From: Bradyrhizobium manausense
GTDB lineage: Bacteria; Pseudomonadota; Alphaproteobacteria; Rhizobiales; Xanthobacteraceae
Direction of reading: 5' to 3'
Assembly: GCF_001440035.1 (NCBI RefSeq)
Contig: NZ_LJYG01000047.1
Location: forward strand, 106,271-147,332
Length of the DNA stretch: 41,062 nucleotides
Made by a program: the position numbers and the translations under genes. Position 1 is the stretch's first letter. The number at the start of each line of letters is the position of its first letter. Positions 41,008 to 41,062 of this stretch are shown piece after piece. Below the pieces are notes generated by a model. It did no database searches, was not told where the DNA came from, and saw only the letters and a program-made list of their open reading frames with translations.

Positions 41008-41062
41008 ATGAAAGTCTCCCGCATCACCCTGCTTGCTTTGGCCGCCACCGCCAGCCTCGGCT
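41008..41062 (+). CDS. Start of an exported protein (partial, cut by the window end)
   Basis: ATG at 41008 follows TTGGAGGACGCAAC, a strong binding site. The 18 codons seen encode MKVSRITLLALAATASLG, a basic start and hydrophobic core typical of a Sec signal peptide. The mature part is outside the window, so no function can be given. Confidence 0.75.
   Translation, partial: MKVSRITLLALAATASLG

Overview
The window looks like chromosomal DNA of an alphaproteobacterium of the Rhizobiales, most likely Bradyrhizobium or a close relative. The reasons are the high GC content, GC-rich third codon positions, an mbfA gene behind an Irr-type iron control element, an initiator tRNA of alphaproteobacterial type, and intergenic palindromic repeats of the kinds common in Bradyrhizobium genomes. 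I saw no phage, insertion sequence, CRISPR array or rRNA. The organism call is inference; the genes are read from the sequence.

Layout. 1-5728: a dipeptide/oligopeptide-type ABC transporter operon (two permeases, two ATPases) with an AtzG-like small protein and an amidase inserted between the two ATPase genes. The last four genes are joined by ATGA overlaps. The substrate-binding protein is not visible and may lie upstream of the window. 5921-9534: a small GlsB/YeaQ-type membrane protein, then a type I secretion ABC protein and its HlyD-type adaptor. 9751-12956: AMP nucleosidase, an exported glycine-rich TPR protein, a DUF1488 protein behind a strong hairpin, and a CinA-domain protein. 13151-18317: two paralogous amidohydrolases, a free-standing Rieske protein, a citrate-type MHS transporter and a LysR regulator, probably a small catabolic cluster. 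18428-19320: a DUF1127 protein and a GNAT acetyltransferase. 19496-24754: acyl-CoA and alcohol metabolism (enoyl-CoA hydratase, unusual SDR, AidB-like acyl-CoA dehydrogenase, zinc alcohol dehydrogenase, NTF2-like protein). 25065-29082: an amidase, then (read leftwards from 29045) mbfA, an exported beta-barrel-like protein and a cytochrome b561-like protein in a tight gene string behind an Irr/ICE palindrome. 29223-30428: a DUF6065-like protein and a polyhistidine-rich exported protein. 30539-35465: an epoxide-hydrolase-like enzyme and a GST plus FAH-family pair flanked by two related metallo-beta-lactamase-fold hydrolases, all on the minus strand. 35713-39538: DUF3775, an atypical SDR, a CvpA-like protein and a GMC oxidoreductase. 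39968-41062: the initiator tRNA with a terminator, a DUF1349 protein, and the start of an exported protein cut off by the window edge.

The most interesting points are the Irr-box-headed mbfA / barrel / cytochrome b561 string as a possible iron-export or iron-redox unit; the transporter operon with an embedded amidase and its small partner; two SDR proteins lacking the normal YxxxK residues; the tandem polyhistidine secreted protein; the hairpin covering the DUF1488 start; and the many intergenic repeats of at least six families, one inside an operon and one supplying a stop codon.
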